Shown: positions 1-8,850 of the stretch, one piece after another
Layout of the letters: each line of letters opens with the position of its first letter
Numbering within the stretch: position 1 is the stretch's first letter
Assembly (NCBI GenBank): GCA_004000035.1
Contig: RJAE01000010.1
Span: forward strand, 1 to 64,000
DNA length: 64,000 nucleotides
Source: Arthrobacter sulfonylureivorans
Lineage (GTDB): Bacteria > Actinomycetota > Actinomycetes > Actinomycetales > Micrococcaceae
Reading direction: 5' to 3'
Made by a program: the position numbers and the translations under genes
The notes under the pieces: generated by a model
Seen by the model: the letters and a program-made list of their open reading frames with translations, nothing else
The model's database searches: none
What the model was told of the DNA's origin: nothing

Positions 1-1
1 A

Positions 2-103
2 CAGGTAAAACGCAACGCAGGCCCCAACCTGGGATTCATCACCGAAACCATGGGAGAGGCCTACATGCGCCACTACCCCCAGGTAACCAAGGAACTGGCA
101 TGA
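2..103 (+). CDS. C-terminal end of an unidentified protein, cut by the window edge
   Basis: An open frame enters from the left edge and stops with TGA at 101-103. It encodes 33 residues including NLGFITETMGEAYMRHYPQ. I do not recognise the family. The stop overlaps an ATGA that opens a 21-codon frame (100-165, MSHVIVTAETGARTYVPGWAG), which looks like the coupled start of a lost downstream gene rather than a gene in its own right. The next 135 bases, up to the lipoprotein gene, hold no further gene that I can see. Confidence 0.5.
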   Translation, partial: QVKRNAGPNLGFITETMGEAYMRHYPQVTKELA

Positions 104-300
104 GCCACGTTATTGTCACCGCCGAAACGGGGGCCAGGACCTACGTGCCTGGCTGGGCGGGGTGATCACGATGGCTTCGTCAGAGCATTAGTGGTAACTA
201 GCTCTCCGGGCACCGGCGGTTCGTTGGCTGGAGATTCGAATCGGGACCGTCGTCTTCTCCTCTCAACACATCACATCACATCACAAAAAGGAATGTGGCT

Positions 301-1278
301 ATGTTCATGAAAAAAATATCGGCTCTTGGCCTTGCTGCCATGCTGGTCGTTGCGGTTTCAGCCTGTGGCGACTCTTCCGATGCCGCCGGCCCGGATGATC
401 CAACCGTCAGGATATTGACTTTGCCGATCGTTGATAACGCTGCGGCGTTCTACGGAATGGATCATGGAATCTTTGAGGAGTATGGAGTTCGCCTCGAAAC
501 CGCAACCACGGCAGGGGGGAACGCAGGCATCCCGGCAATGCTTGGCGGTAGCACGGACATCGTGATGGCCGGAGGCTTCCCGGCAATCCAGGCAGCAGAG
601 AAAGGTTTACCAGTCCGGATTCTAGCAGCGTCCTCAACCAGCCTAACGGAAGAGGAATCCCCAGAAGACTACGTGGAGATTGTTGCCGGACCCGACGCTG
701 ACATCACTTCCCCAGATGAACTTGCAGGAAAGACGATGGCCGTAAATGTACGCGGCGGGACGAATGAGATATACACCCTAGCTTTCCTCGAAAAGCACGG
801 CGTCGACCCCTCAACCGTTAAATTGGTTGCGCTGCCTTTCCCCGACATGCCCGCAGCCTTACTCGCTGGACGGATCGATGCGACAATGATCGGCGCACCG
901 TTCCTGCAAACCTTAAAAGCTGAGGGAGCGAAAACGCTCGGGTACCCCTATCGAGTACAAGAAAACCCGGCCAACCCCGGAACTTATGTGACAACGGACA
1001 AATTTGCCGAAGAAAATCCAGAAACGCTTGAAAAGCTTATTGCCGCCTTGGACAAAGTCGTCGAGGAAATGAACAAACCCGAAAACCGGGAAGCAGTTCT
1101 TGAGTCTCTCTCGAAGCATACGCAGATCAGTGTAGACGAGCTCGAGTCTGTAACCTTTCCAAATTTTGAACCTGGCATCAACATGGCAGGCTTGAGGGAA
1201 ACCGTGCAACTGGGACAAAAGTACGGGCTTCTTGGGGACAGTCCCGACCTGGAGAAACTAGTAGTCAACCAAAAATAA
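301..1278 (+). CDS. ABC transporter substrate-binding lipoprotein, SsuA/NMT1-like (copy 1)
   Basis: 325-aa periplasmic-type binding protein of the SsuA/TauA/NMT1 class, which captures small organic solutes for an ABC importer. The N-terminus is a lipoprotein signal: Lys-Lys, a hydrophobic stretch, then a VSACGDSS lipobox that anchors it to the outer face of the membrane. The body has the family features TLPIVDNAAAFYGMDHGIFEEYGV and an LAGKTMAVNVRGG strand-turn. I chose ATG at 301 because AAAGGA lies 8 nt upstream; an in-frame GTG at 295 is too close to that site. No ATPase or permease gene adjoins it. The flavin reductase behind it suggests uptake of a compound that is then catabolised, but the solute is unknown. 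Confidence 0.88.
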   Translation: MFMKKISALGLAAMLVVAVSACGDSSDAAGPDDPTVRILTLPIVDNAAAFYGMDHGIFEEYGVRLETATTAGGNAGIPAMLGGSTDIVMAGGFPAIQAAEKGLPVRILAASSTSLTEEESPEDYVEIVAGPDADITSPDELAGKTMAVNVRGGTNEIYTLAFLEKHGVDPSTVKLVALPFPDMPAALLAGRIDATMIGAPFLQTLKAEGAKTLGYPYRVQENPANPGTYVTTDKFAEENPETLEKLIAALDKVVEEMNKPENREAVLESLSKHTQISVDELESVTFPNFEPGINMAGLRETVQLGQKYGLLGDSPDLEKLVVNQK

Positions 1279-1326
1279 GCCAGATTGGAATCAATCAGTG
1301 ACCCTCTCACGAAAGGTGGTTTACCT

Positions 1327-2037
1327 GTGACCACTACCAAGACCGCTATTCCTCCGGAACATTGGGACAATATCTTCGCCCCAAGTTCTGCTTTGGTTAT
1401 GATCACGACAGTCGATCGGTCAGGAAGGGTTAACGCGGCGACGTACGGGACGTGTGTGCGCGTGGCCCACGGGCCAGTCCATCTCGCCTTCACCTGCACT
1501 GAGGGAACAGACACTTACACGAACATACAAGATACTGGTGAATTCGTGATCAACATGGTTCCGTTCGACCCTGCCATGTTGAACAAGGCTCTTACCGTTG
1601 GCTTGCCGTGGCGTAGCGAAGTGAATGAACTGGAGAAGGCGGAGTTGGTGCCCCTCCCCTCGGTCGCTGTGACGCCTCCGCGCATCGCTGAATGCTACGC
1701 GCACTTCGAACTGAAAGTGGAGTGGACGCATAAGTGGATCAACCGAATGACCGTGGTGGGCGCAGTCCTGGAGGCGTCGGCTAATTCCGACTGTGTGGAC
1801 GACGACGGGTTCATCGTTTGGGACAAAGCCAAGCCGGCTCATTTCTGTGGAGGTCGGTATATGGATCAATTCGTCCCTGCCCACGAACCCGTTGCCATCG
1901 ACTGGGACTGGCAGAGACTCGAGAGCCAGGGGGTATCCAACGCCGATTTTCGCCCACTGAAAGGCGGAATCGATGATCCGGTGCTAGTTGCCGCCGACGA
2001 CTGGCGGGACGTCTATCGTAGCCGTGCCCGCACATGA
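1327..2037 (+). CDS. flavin reductase-like domain protein (FMN-binding split barrel)
   Basis: 236-aa member of the flavin-reductase-like family (DIM6/NTAB, PF01613 type). These proteins bind FMN and either supply reduced flavin to a monooxygenase or act as flavoprotein oxidoreductases. The N-terminal part shows the typical pattern: ALVMITTVDRSGRVNAATYG, then a GEFVINMVP strand and an HFELKVEW segment. The GTG at 1327 is preceded by AAAGGTGG at 7 nt; an upstream in-frame TTG at 1285 has no such site. It lies 48 nt after the binding-protein gene on the same strand, so the two probably form one transcript. The cognate oxygenase is not in this part of the window. Confidence 0.82.
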   Translation: MTTTKTAIPPEHWDNIFAPSSALVMITTVDRSGRVNAATYGTCVRVAHGPVHLAFTCTEGTDTYTNIQDTGEFVINMVPFDPAMLNKALTVGLPWRSEVNELEKAELVPLPSVAVTPPRIAECYAHFELKVEWTHKWINRMTVVGAVLEASANSDCVDDDGFIVWDKAKPAHFCGGRYMDQFVPAHEPVAIDWDWQRLESQGVSNADFRPLKGGIDDPVLVAADDWRDVYRSRART

Positions 2038-2261
2038 CGCGGTAGCACGGACGGAATAGGGCATTATTGGCCGACGGCGTTCATGTAAACCTTGCCCATG
2101 GCAGCTGCCCTCAGCCTGATCCTGCAATCAGTCAGACGATTTCGTATCGGGATTAGACCTGCTCTGTCGGTAAAGAGGGCAGCAGAGTGAATGCCGCAGC
2201 CCATCCCGCCGGGATGGTATCGGGTTTCGGGTGGGGTATAGACAGGAGGAGGTGTTTCGAT

Positions 2262-3023
2262 TTGAGCCCAGCATCGTTAAACCCGGGCCGTACAGTTCTG
2301 TCACGGGCTTTGGCGATCTTGTCCGCATTCTCGTACCGGCACCCCACCCGAACCCTTACCGATATCAGCAGGGAAGCTGATATCCCACTGCCCACGGCTC
2401 ATCGACTTACCGCCGAGCTCGTGAATTGGGGTGCGCTGGACCGAGACGAACGCGGCCAGTATCAGATTGGACTGCGCCTTTGGGAGCTTGTAGTTGTGGC
2501 ATCGCGGAGTGTTGACCTGAGGGACACGGCTATGCCGTTCCTGGGTGATGTTTACGCAGCTACGGGCCAGAATGTTCTGCTTGGGGTACTGGACCGGGCC
2601 GAAGCTTTGTACATTGAGCGCATATCGGGCCCAAAATCAGTTCACTTGGATAGCTTGGCTGGAACCCGGATGCCACTCCACGCTAGCGGAATAGGGCTCG
2701 TTCTCCTGGCCCACGCGCCTTGGTCGCTCCGACAGAAGGTTCTCAACTCTCCACTTCCAGCTCTAACCAGTTACACCTTGACTGATCCCGACGCCCTCAG
2801 GAGGGCTTTGGCGGAGGTGCGCGAACAGGGGTATGTCATCAGCGCGCGGCAAATCGACGAGACTGCGACGTCTATTGCCGCCCCCCTATTCGGTCCATCG
2901 GGCGCTGTGGTGGCAGCGCTATCGCTTGTAGTGCCGGCTTCCGCCGATACCCGTCCCCTTGTGCCCGCTCTGGTGACTGCAGCACGTGGACTCTCACGCG
3001 CGTTAGGTGCACAGGCGCCGTAG
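2262..3023 (+). CDS. IclR family transcriptional regulator (copy 1)
   Basis: 253-aa IclR-type regulator. Residues about 10-70 form the winged helix-turn-helix (RALAILSAFSYRHPTRTLTDISREADIPLPTAHRLTAEL). The C-terminal effector-binding domain follows with GQNVLLGVLDRAEALYIERI and GTRMPLHASGIGLVLLA, the position where the family often binds aromatic or carboxylic acid effectors. The TTG at 2262 is the best start: AGGAGGAGG ends 9 nt before it and the HTH begins at once, whereas the longer frame from 2187 adds unsupported sequence. It probably controls the binding-protein/flavin-reductase pair before it or the genes after it. No clear operator was found next to it. Confidence 0.86.
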   Translation: MSPASLNPGRTVLSRALAILSAFSYRHPTRTLTDISREADIPLPTAHRLTAELVNWGALDRDERGQYQIGLRLWELVVVASRSVDLRDTAMPFLGDVYAATGQNVLLGVLDRAEALYIERISGPKSVHLDSLAGTRMPLHASGIGLVLLAHAPWSLRQKVLNSPLPALTSYTLTDPDALRRALAEVREQGYVISARQIDETATSIAAPLFGPSGAVVAALSLVVPASADTRPLVPALVTAARGLSRALGAQAP

Positions 3024-3161
3024 GCGAAGGCATAAAGCGCCCTTTGAGGGCCAGGTAGCGCCGAAGTGGCGTCGACGGAAGCGGTTTGAGGTTTACTTCC
3101 AAAATGTGGTCCAAGACTCCAGTCTTGACCTTCTAAGTACACTGAGAATCCGCGTAAGCTA

Positions 3162-3183
3162 TTGTCAACGAATTCGTTAGCAA
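3162..3183. promoter_or_regulatory. 22-bp inverted repeat upstream of the GntR gene, probable operator
   Basis: A perfect 12-bp palindrome AACGAATTCGTT (3167-3178) is extended on each side by two unmatched bases and then TTG on the left and CAA on the right, giving 9 of 11 paired positions per arm. It ends 25 nt before the ATG of the GntR gene, where autoregulators of this family usually bind. TTGACC at 3125-3130 could be a -35 box, but no convincing -10 is at the right distance. Confidence 0.6.
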
Positions 3184-3208
3184 CCAGATCCTAAGGAAGT
3201 TTTGCCCG

Positions 3209-3913
3209 ATGTCTACCAAGGCGCACACCGCTCCGCAAAACGGAATGAAGAAGGAACCGGATGCCGCCGCCGTCGCAGCCGGCTTGAGAGAAGCAATTGC
3301 GAATGGTGACTTGGTGCCCAACCAGCGTCTGGTCGAGACGGATCTAACGAGCCAATTCAGGGCCAGTCGAGGGAATGTGCGTGCGGCCCTTGCAGAGCTG
3401 ACCACCGAAGGATTAGTGGAACGTATCCAAAATCGGGGTGCACGGGTCCGCGTTGTTTCACTGGCTGAAGCAGTCGAAATCATTGAAGTGCGGGCGGCGT
3501 TGGAAAGCTTGTGCGCCGCTAAGGCCGCAGAATCGATCACAGATGATGAAATCGTCGAGTTGCAGACCTTGGGCCAGGCGATGAGCGATGCAGTGGCGAC
3601 AGGTGACCACCTGTTGTACTCCACGTGCAACAAGAAACTACACCGCCGCCTCATGGAGATCAGTCGCCAAGAAACGGCAACCGGGCTGATCGCGCGACTA
3701 CGTGTCCAAAGCGTGCACCATCAATTCCGGCTGCAGCCTGACAGGCCAAATGTCTCACTGCCAGAGCACCTGGAAATTATCAACTCAGTGTGCGCGAAGG
3801 ATGCCGAGCGGGCATCGTCCGCCATGGAGGCACACCTCAAGAGCGTAGCCAGCGCGGTTATTCGTGCGGGCGAAGCATCCATAGAGAACGAAGCGCTCCA
3901 AGAGTACGAATGA
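3209..3913 (+). CDS. GntR family regulator, FadR subfamily (FCD domain), copy 1
   Basis: 234-aa regulator with an N-terminal winged helix (about residues 15-80, including LVPNQRLVETDLTSQFRASRGNVRAALAEL) and a C-terminal all-helical FCD ligand-binding domain (IIEVRAALESLCAAKAAE, LEIINSVCAKDAERASSAMEAHL). The FCD metal/ligand positions are present as Asp/His-rich helices, for example NKKLHRRLMEI and HLEIINSV. ATG at 3209 follows CTAAGGAAG at a good distance. The 22-bp inverted repeat just upstream suggests autoregulation. FadR-type proteins of this kind typically sense a carboxylic acid from the pathway they control. A decayed IS481 copy begins 7 nt after its stop codon and may have separated it from its target genes. 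Confidence 0.87.
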   Translation: MSTKAHTAPQNGMKKEPDAAAVAAGLREAIANGDLVPNQRLVETDLTSQFRASRGNVRAALAELTTEGLVERIQNRGARVRVVSLAEAVEIIEVRAALESLCAAKAAESITDDEIVELQTLGQAMSDAVATGDHLLYSTCNKKLHRRLMEISRQETATGLIARLRVQSVHHQFRLQPDRPNVSLPEHLEIINSVCAKDAERASSAMEAHLKSVASAVIRAGEASIENEALQEYE

Positions 3914-3919
3914 CCCAGG

Positions 3920-4583
3920 TTTACTGACCAGGCATGTTTGGTCGAATTCGTGTGACGATACGCATTGAATTGAAGGGAAGGCGAAGCCACCCGATGTGGA
4001 GTGGAGCTTGCCAAAGCAACTACTTCACTAAGAGTGAAACCTTCATGTCCCGCGCTAGTCCAGCGCCGAGCCCAAGCACCCGAACCGAACCCCGGGCCGC
4101 GACCAGGAAGATCTGGCGCCGCGCTGGCACAAGAGTCTGGGTCCTGTCTAGACTCGCCCAGCGGCTGGGTTTGGCCACCTCGACGGTGCAGCCGTGTCGG
4201 TCCGGTGAACCGATCCGCCCGTATGAGCACCCACACCCCGGTGCGATGATCCATGTCGACGTCACGAAGTTCGGCAACATCCCCTCCCGTGGCGGCACTG
4301 AATGGCGGGAAGGGTGCACGGTAAGGAAGAACCGTTCGACAACGCCGGATAGTCCGCGCTTGCCCAACACAATCCGACAAGGGGTACCGCGCCGCGCTAC
4401 CGGCGCCACCGGGGAACTGGTCCTAAAGCACAACGGATCTGCATACCGCTCAGGGTACGGCGCAATGCATGTCCACCGCACCCTGAACAAAGGAAGGGCC
4501 TGCGCCCGTTTCTATGCGATGAGGCGCACGCCGCGTAGCACTCCCGGGTTGGATCCCCTTAACCAACGTCGCTGGCTACGCCT
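3920..4583 (+). pseudogene. decayed IS481-family element, sister of the intact copy at 10615-11724
   Basis: The left end (TTTACTGACCAGGCATGTT) matches the left inverted repeat of the intact element, followed by the same untranslated leader (GAATTCGTGTGACGA, GATGTGGAGTGGAGCT, ACCTTCATGTCCC). The right end keeps TTAACCAACGTCGCTGG. Only about 660 of 1110 bases remain. Translated fragments retain PGAMIHVDVTKFGNIP (first catalytic Asp), but the second catalytic motif has changed from SDNGSAYRS to KHNGSAYRS, and most of the core between and after them is deleted. It cannot encode a working transposase. No target duplication could be recognised. Confidence 0.85.
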
Positions 4584-5056
4584 ACTTCAAGCAGCCACCC
4601 CGGGCTTCGGCTTTCGCGTTGTCAGTCCAACTTTACGGTGTTCCCCCTTACCTCATCCACGACATAAAGGGGGGTGAATGTGAGAGGCCCTCGCCTGCCT
4701 GCTCGCTAACGAGGGCGCTCCCCTATCACCGCACGCCCCTTTCTCGGATTCCTAGATTACGCAGGATCGGCCCGGCGGATCTTCGGTCAGCTCCACCTAG
4801 GGAGGCGCAGCCCGTTCCAGGCAATTGGTGGCCAAAAATGAGACGAACGGGTGACTCTTTTCCGCCTACGGGAACCACGCTCTTGCCTGCGAAATCTGGA
4901 TTTACTGCCCTGCATCAAAATATGTTGACGAAAGAGTTCACAATCTGATGCACAATGGATAGGCTGGGGTGAGCGAAGTCACCACAAAGGCGCGGAAGCC
5001 TGGTAACTCGTGGTGCAGGGCTAGGAAGTGTTCAACTCTGAGGCACGGAGGATTCA
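4584..5056. other. gap without a recognisable gene
   Basis: Between the decayed IS and the hydrolase I see no coding region with a ribosome binding site. The last part is AT-richer and carries TTGACG near 4925 followed by CACAATGGA near 4951, a possible but poorly spaced promoter for the hydrolase gene. Confidence 0.4.
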
Positions 5057-5890
5057 TTGCAGTCATGGTCGGATCGTTTACGCATGCTCGAGCGTTCGGT
5101 AGCTATGTCGCACGGCAGCACCCGGTATTTCACGGCCGGGACATCTACTACAGAGCCTCCCCTGATTCTTCTGCACGGCGTGGGCTACAGCTATGGAGGA
5201 AACAACTGGCTGCGGGCGTTGGAAGACTTAAGTAAGGGCGGACGCCAGGTACTCGCCCCAGATATCCTCGGCTGGGGTCAGGGCGGAAGGCTCGGTCAGT
5301 CGTACTCGTTCGCATATTTAGTCGACTTCGTCCGCGAGTTTCAAGATGTCCTGAAACTTGGGCCGTGTGACGTTTTGGGACATTCAATGGGGGGCTGGGT
5401 GGCGACTCTTTTGGCATATGAGAGCCCCGAGAGAGTTCGGCGCCTAATTCTCGCGGGAAGCGGCGGCGTCTCGGCAAGGCAACTCCCTGAAATGACCGAA
5501 TTTCAGTCTCCGAATCATGACGATCTGCTCCGAGATGTTCAAGCTCGCTATCCTAACGAGAGCCATGAAACCCAGCAGGAAATCGCAAAGGAGGAAGAAG
5601 CAAACATTTCGGGCCCTGATTGCCTGGCATCCTATCGCCGCTTACTTGATCATATGATGAATCCCGAGACTCGCGCCCGCTACAACACCCGCAGGCGCCT
5701 GCCTTTCATCAAGGCCGAGACAATGCTGATCTGGGGTGAGAATGACAATGTCAATCCGCCCGCGATGGCAGACGTCATGAAGGAACTTCTTCCCATAACC
5801 CAGTCTGCTTTGATGCCCTGCGGGCACTTTCCCTACTCAGAATTGCCAGATGAATTCAACCGGCTCGTCAATGATTTCCTAGTTCATTAA
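5057..5890 (+). CDS. alpha/beta hydrolase, meta-cleavage-product hydrolase type
   Basis: 277-aa alpha/beta hydrolase resembling carbon-carbon bond hydrolases of aromatic catabolism (BphD/MhpC/HsaD type). Visible elements are the oxyanion loop LLHGVGYSYGGNNW (about 38-51), the nucleophile elbow GHSMGGW with Ser110, the acid in WGENDNVNP (Asp230) and the catalytic His in PCGHFPY (His257). The family hydrolyses vinylogous 1,5-diketones made by extradiol ring cleavage, but esterases share the fold and no dioxygenase gene is near. TTG at 5057 is preceded by GGAG at 6 nt; an ATG at 5084 is an alternative. It is followed by a SnoaL-like gene on the same strand. Confidence 0.8.
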   Translation: MQSWSDRLRMLERSVAMSHGSTRYFTAGTSTTEPPLILLHGVGYSYGGNNWLRALEDLSKGGRQVLAPDILGWGQGGRLGQSYSFAYLVDFVREFQDVLKLGPCDVLGHSMGGWVATLLAYESPERVRRLILAGSGGVSARQLPEMTEFQSPNHDDLLRDVQARYPNESHETQQEIAKEEEANISGPDCLASYRRLLDHMMNPETRARYNTRRRLPFIKAETMLIWGENDNVNPPAMADVMKELLPITQSALMPCGHFPYSELPDEFNRLVNDFLVH

Positions 5891-5987
5891 TTCAATCAGG
5901 CAACGAAACTACACCCAGGAAATCGTGTCTTATACAAACAGGATGGCATTCTGGGATGCCATCCAAGAATCATGAATCGAGATAAAT

Positions 5988-6485
5988 ATGATGCAGGAAA
6001 ATACTCCGACGAATCACTGCTCCAAGTGTGAGGTCCGCGAGCTCTTGAGCCGCTACGCGGTTGCCCTGGACACCAAAGACCAGGCTTTGCTTGAGTCATG
6101 TTTCACACCGGATGTGCGGGTCAAGTATCAGCTATCACACCTAGAGTCGGAGCTGCAGATTGACGGTGTATTGGATTTGGCCCGCGGATTGGGTGAATTC
6201 GATAGAACTACTCACCTCGTCGGTACAGTCCTCACTCGTTTTGAAGGCGACGAGGCCCACGTCCATTCATATTCGACGGCCTACCTTATCGGACGGGATG
6301 ACAGCGGGCCGTTCCTGTTGACTCGTGCTGTGCAGTACCGGGACCAGATGAGACGCTTTGATGGCGAATGGCGCATTCACCGGCGGACTCACAGCGTCTC
6401 ATGGGAGACGCAGTCCCGCGTAGTGCTTGACCCGGATCTCCCGGCGTGTGACGGCTACGGACTGACTGCTGCAAAGGTTGGATGA
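5988..6485 (+). CDS. SnoaL-like / NTF2-fold protein
   Basis: 165-aa cone-shaped NTF2-superfamily protein (SnoaL_4 type). The opening VRELLSRYAVALDTKDQALLESCFTPDVRVKY is the standard helix-helix-strand start of such domains, and the later YRDQMRRFDGEWRIHRRTH strand pair is equally typical. Relatives act as isomerases, hydratases, dehydratases or small subunits of ring-hydroxylating dioxygenases; this protein has no diagnostic active-site set that would choose among them. Two consecutive ATG codons at 5988 and 5991 could start it; the ribosome site is weak. It is probably co-transcribed with the hydrolase 97 nt upstream. Confidence 0.7.
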   Translation: MMQENTPTNHCSKCEVRELLSRYAVALDTKDQALLESCFTPDVRVKYQLSHLESELQIDGVLDLARGLGEFDRTTHLVGTVLTRFEGDEAHVHSYSTAYLIGRDDSGPFLLTRAVQYRDQMRRFDGEWRIHRRTHSVSWETQSRVVLDPDLPACDGYGLTAAKVG

Positions 6486-6585
6486 CGACATCAGCAGCCT
6501 GACCGCTAGCTAGTTACCTCTACAAGGCCCTGCCCCCGAGCGGCTAGGATGCGGTGGTTTCATCTGGCGCTTTGCGTGATGACCT

Positions 6586-6645
6586 CCAGTGTCGGTGTAG
6601 TTTCGGATTCAGTTCGGACCTTATCCCCGGCTACACCGGCACTGG
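6586..6645. repeat. 15-bp inverted repeat, arms 30 bp apart
   Basis: CCAGTGTCGGTGTAG at 6586-6600 is matched by CTACACCGGCACTGG at 6631-6645, pairing at 14 of 15 positions. The intervening 30 bases are not palindromic. It lies at the edge of the decayed mobile DNA and may be a remnant of transposon ends or a long hairpin. Identity unknown. Confidence 0.5.
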
Positions 6646-6767
6646 AGAACCTAGGAAGTGTGGTGGCGTTTCACGGACTGCCTCTTCGGCATCTGGGCGG
6701 CCCCGCCCCGAGGCCAATGCCGCCCCAAAGCCCTCAGAGTAAAGTTCCAATTCGCTACCGCTAGCTC

Positions 6768-7090
6768 TACCTCTGCGCGATCAAGGACGTCGTCGCGTCT
6801 ACTCAAACCGGATCGTCGGTTACTCCATCGACTCCGATGAAGGAGTCTCTGGCTCGCCGCTGTGCGATGCCGTGCCATTGAGGTCGCCGCAGTGAACTGT
6901 GGTGGACAGCGGCCGCGGCTCCCAGTTCCGCTCCGACGCGTTCGTGCGGACGCTCAAAAGCCGAGGACTGGTCGGGTATGGGCAGGGTTGGGGTCTGTCT
7001 GGACCGAGAAGACCCACCGCCGGCGCCATCAGCGGCACCTTGGCCCCTTAGCACGAGTCCGAGAACGCGAGGCTAAGCTAGCAGCACCCT
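6768..7090 (+). pseudogene. IS3-family transposase fragments
   Basis: Reading across frameshifts gives YLCAIKDV, then YSNRIVGYSIDSDE, then DSGRGSQFRSDAFVRTLKSRGLVG. These are consecutive landmarks of the IS3 OrfB integrase core. No continuous reading frame connects them and the ends are missing, so this is an inactive remnant on the plus strand. The bases between the SnoaL-like gene and this fragment hold no gene that I can support. Confidence 0.75.
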
Positions 7091-7291
7091 CCTCGTCGAC
7101 TGCTTCGGGAGCGCGACGGTTCACTTCGTTTGACTTCGCCGCATAAGCCGGTCCCCCACCGCGACACTCAGAGACCACTCCCTTTCGGGAAAAATCCCGT
7201 ATTAGTATCGGCTTCTCAGATTCGCGTATACCTCGCCCGCAAAAAAGCCCGGTGAACGTAGCCCAAACGCTACAGTTGCAGCTTGTCCGCC

Positions 7292-7438
7292 CATAGCATC
7301 GGCTACGCCCGTGTCTCGACCAACGAGCAGGACCTTACCGCCCAAAGAAACGGACTGGCAACATTGGGTGTGCCCAAAGACAGGATCTACACCGACCACG
7401 GACTCATGGGCCACCTCGATTCGTCGATCCGTCGATGA
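7292..7438 (+). pseudogene. N-terminal fragment of a serine recombinase (resolvase/invertase)
   Basis: The frame HSIGYARVSTNEQDLTAQRN, followed by LATLGVPKDRIYTDHGLMG, is the N-terminal catalytic start of a Tn3-type resolvase, including the nucleophilic Ser in ARVST. It stops with TGA at 7436-7438 after about 49 codons, before the rest of the catalytic domain and the DNA-binding tail. No start codon or ribosome site fits. It marks an old transposon or phage integration at the left edge of the island. Confidence 0.8.
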
Positions 7439-7791
7439 AAGCCCCGAATGCAGCTAGTCAAGGGGTCGCCCAGTGAGTGCCTCTCGTCGGCCTCTTTTCT
7501 GCTGCAACGCTTCAGAGTTTCGCCTTCCGGTGTTCGGTTCGCCTTCTAATACGTGCGGACGTATGCGCGTCTTCGGAATCGTTCGGCGCGTCGTGGCTGC
7601 GTTTTTGTGATCGCTTGGCGGTAGAAACGACGATGCGCTAACGAGGCTAGCCACAAACAAGCGGCCAAGTGCGCCAGGGGACCCGCGTCGTCGCTGTAGA
7701 ATCCTCCTTGTCGACACGTGACTGCGCTGCCGACAACACTTTTCACACGGCGATGGCTCATCGTCATCGATGAAGATAATTCGGGGGAATC
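7439..7791. other. non-coding leader region before the NdpA-like gene
   Basis: No gene is supported here. ATACGT and ACGTAT around 7551-7566 form a short inverted repeat with a 4-bp loop. The promoter of the two-gene unit that follows must lie in this stretch, but I cannot assign -35 and -10 boxes with confidence. Confidence 0.35.
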
Positions 7792-8850
7792 TTGCCGGAC
7801 TACAGCACACTCGAGCTGAGCTCAATTTACATGCATCAAATTGCGCTAGGCGAAAGTGGCGAAAAGAGCTTTGACGCCCTGCTCACAGATGTGCCGGTAG
7901 AACTCGACGTCAAAGACACCGGCTATCTAACAGATAGATTTTGCGATGCGCTCGATAAGCGCGCGCTTAGGATCGTTCCCAATCCAGACGTCGATAGTCC
8001 AACCCCTGCCCTCTTGCGCCAGCATTTTTCAACCCCAGACCTGAAGACCATGAGCCAGCAATTGGCTGTGAGACTCGCAGCCTCGCAAAGACTCACCGCG
8101 AAGACTGGATTGCTAGTTGTAGCAGATGCGACTCTCGATGACGCGGCCTGCGTGTTGGTGGCCAAAGTCGAACACCAAGAGGCCATGCAGGCTGAGCTTC
8201 AAGTGCTTGAAAATGGAGATCGCACGTTGGCGATTAAACGCATCCCGGACCTTGTATTCGGAGAGCAGAATCGCATCTATAAGGTTTCCGTCCTATTTTC
8301 ACCGGCGACTGATGCCGACCCGGTGGAGGGCTTCTTGGCAGACATCCAAAACGGCGGTGGATTTGCCAACTACTATCTGGGCGAGTTCTTGGGCATGCAA
8401 CTGGCCGATGAGCCCGAGGTTATGACGGAGCGCTATCTCGACCAGATGACGTCCGCAATTCAGCAGAGCAGTTTGGATGCGGGCGAGAAGATCCAAGCCC
8501 AGGCCGCATTGGCAATCGCAATCAAAAGCAACTCTCAAACGATTGATGCGAAGGACTTCATAGCCGACTTCATCCCGCATAGCCACCAAATGGATGTGTT
8601 GAGGGCCGCTGAAAACCGTGGCGTTCCTATGACTGCCTTCGCTAAGGACAGCCGTCGCATCAAGCCAAAACTCGAGAATCTGCGAATCAGCCTCGGCAGC
8701 GACATATCTCTTGTAGCTCCTCCCCACCTTGTCGGAGGCGACGGCCAAGTCAAGGTGGCAAAACGACTGGGATCCGGCAGCGCGGAACTCTACGATGTGA
8801 CTATTGAAGGAGTACCTCTTGGCACAGTGACCAACACACGGTCCCGCTAA
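7792..8850 (+). CDS. NdpA-like 37-kDa nucleoid-associated protein (NA37 domain)
   Basis: 352-aa protein resembling the YejK/NdpA family (NA37, PF04245) over most of its length. The N-terminal HQIALGESGEKSFDALLTDVPVEL, the central VFGEQNRIYKVSVLF and the FANYYLGEFLGMQ segment fit that family. Its biochemistry is poorly known beyond nucleoid association. The start is TTG at 7792 behind GGGGG; no ATG lies near. The stop codon shares one base with the ATG of the RelA-like gene (TAATG), so the two are translationally coupled. Base composition is visibly AT-richer than the flanking genes, which suggests transfer. In this setting (recombinase and IS remnants, OLD nuclease nearby) a defence role is plausible but is inference. 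Confidence 0.7.
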   Translation: MPDYSTLELSSIYMHQIALGESGEKSFDALLTDVPVELDVKDTGYLTDRFCDALDKRALRIVPNPDVDSPTPALLRQHFSTPDLKTMSQQLAVRLAASQRLTAKTGLLVVADATLDDAACVLVAKVEHQEAMQAELQVLENGDRTLAIKRIPDLVFGEQNRIYKVSVLFSPATDADPVEGFLADIQNGGGFANYYLGEFLGMQLADEPEVMTERYLDQMTSAIQQSSLDAGEKIQAQAALAIAIKSNSQTIDAKDFIADFIPHSHQMDVLRAAENRGVPMTAFAKDSRRIKPKLENLRISLGSDISLVAPPHLVGGDGQVKVAKRLGSGSAELYDVTIEGVPLGTVTNTRSR

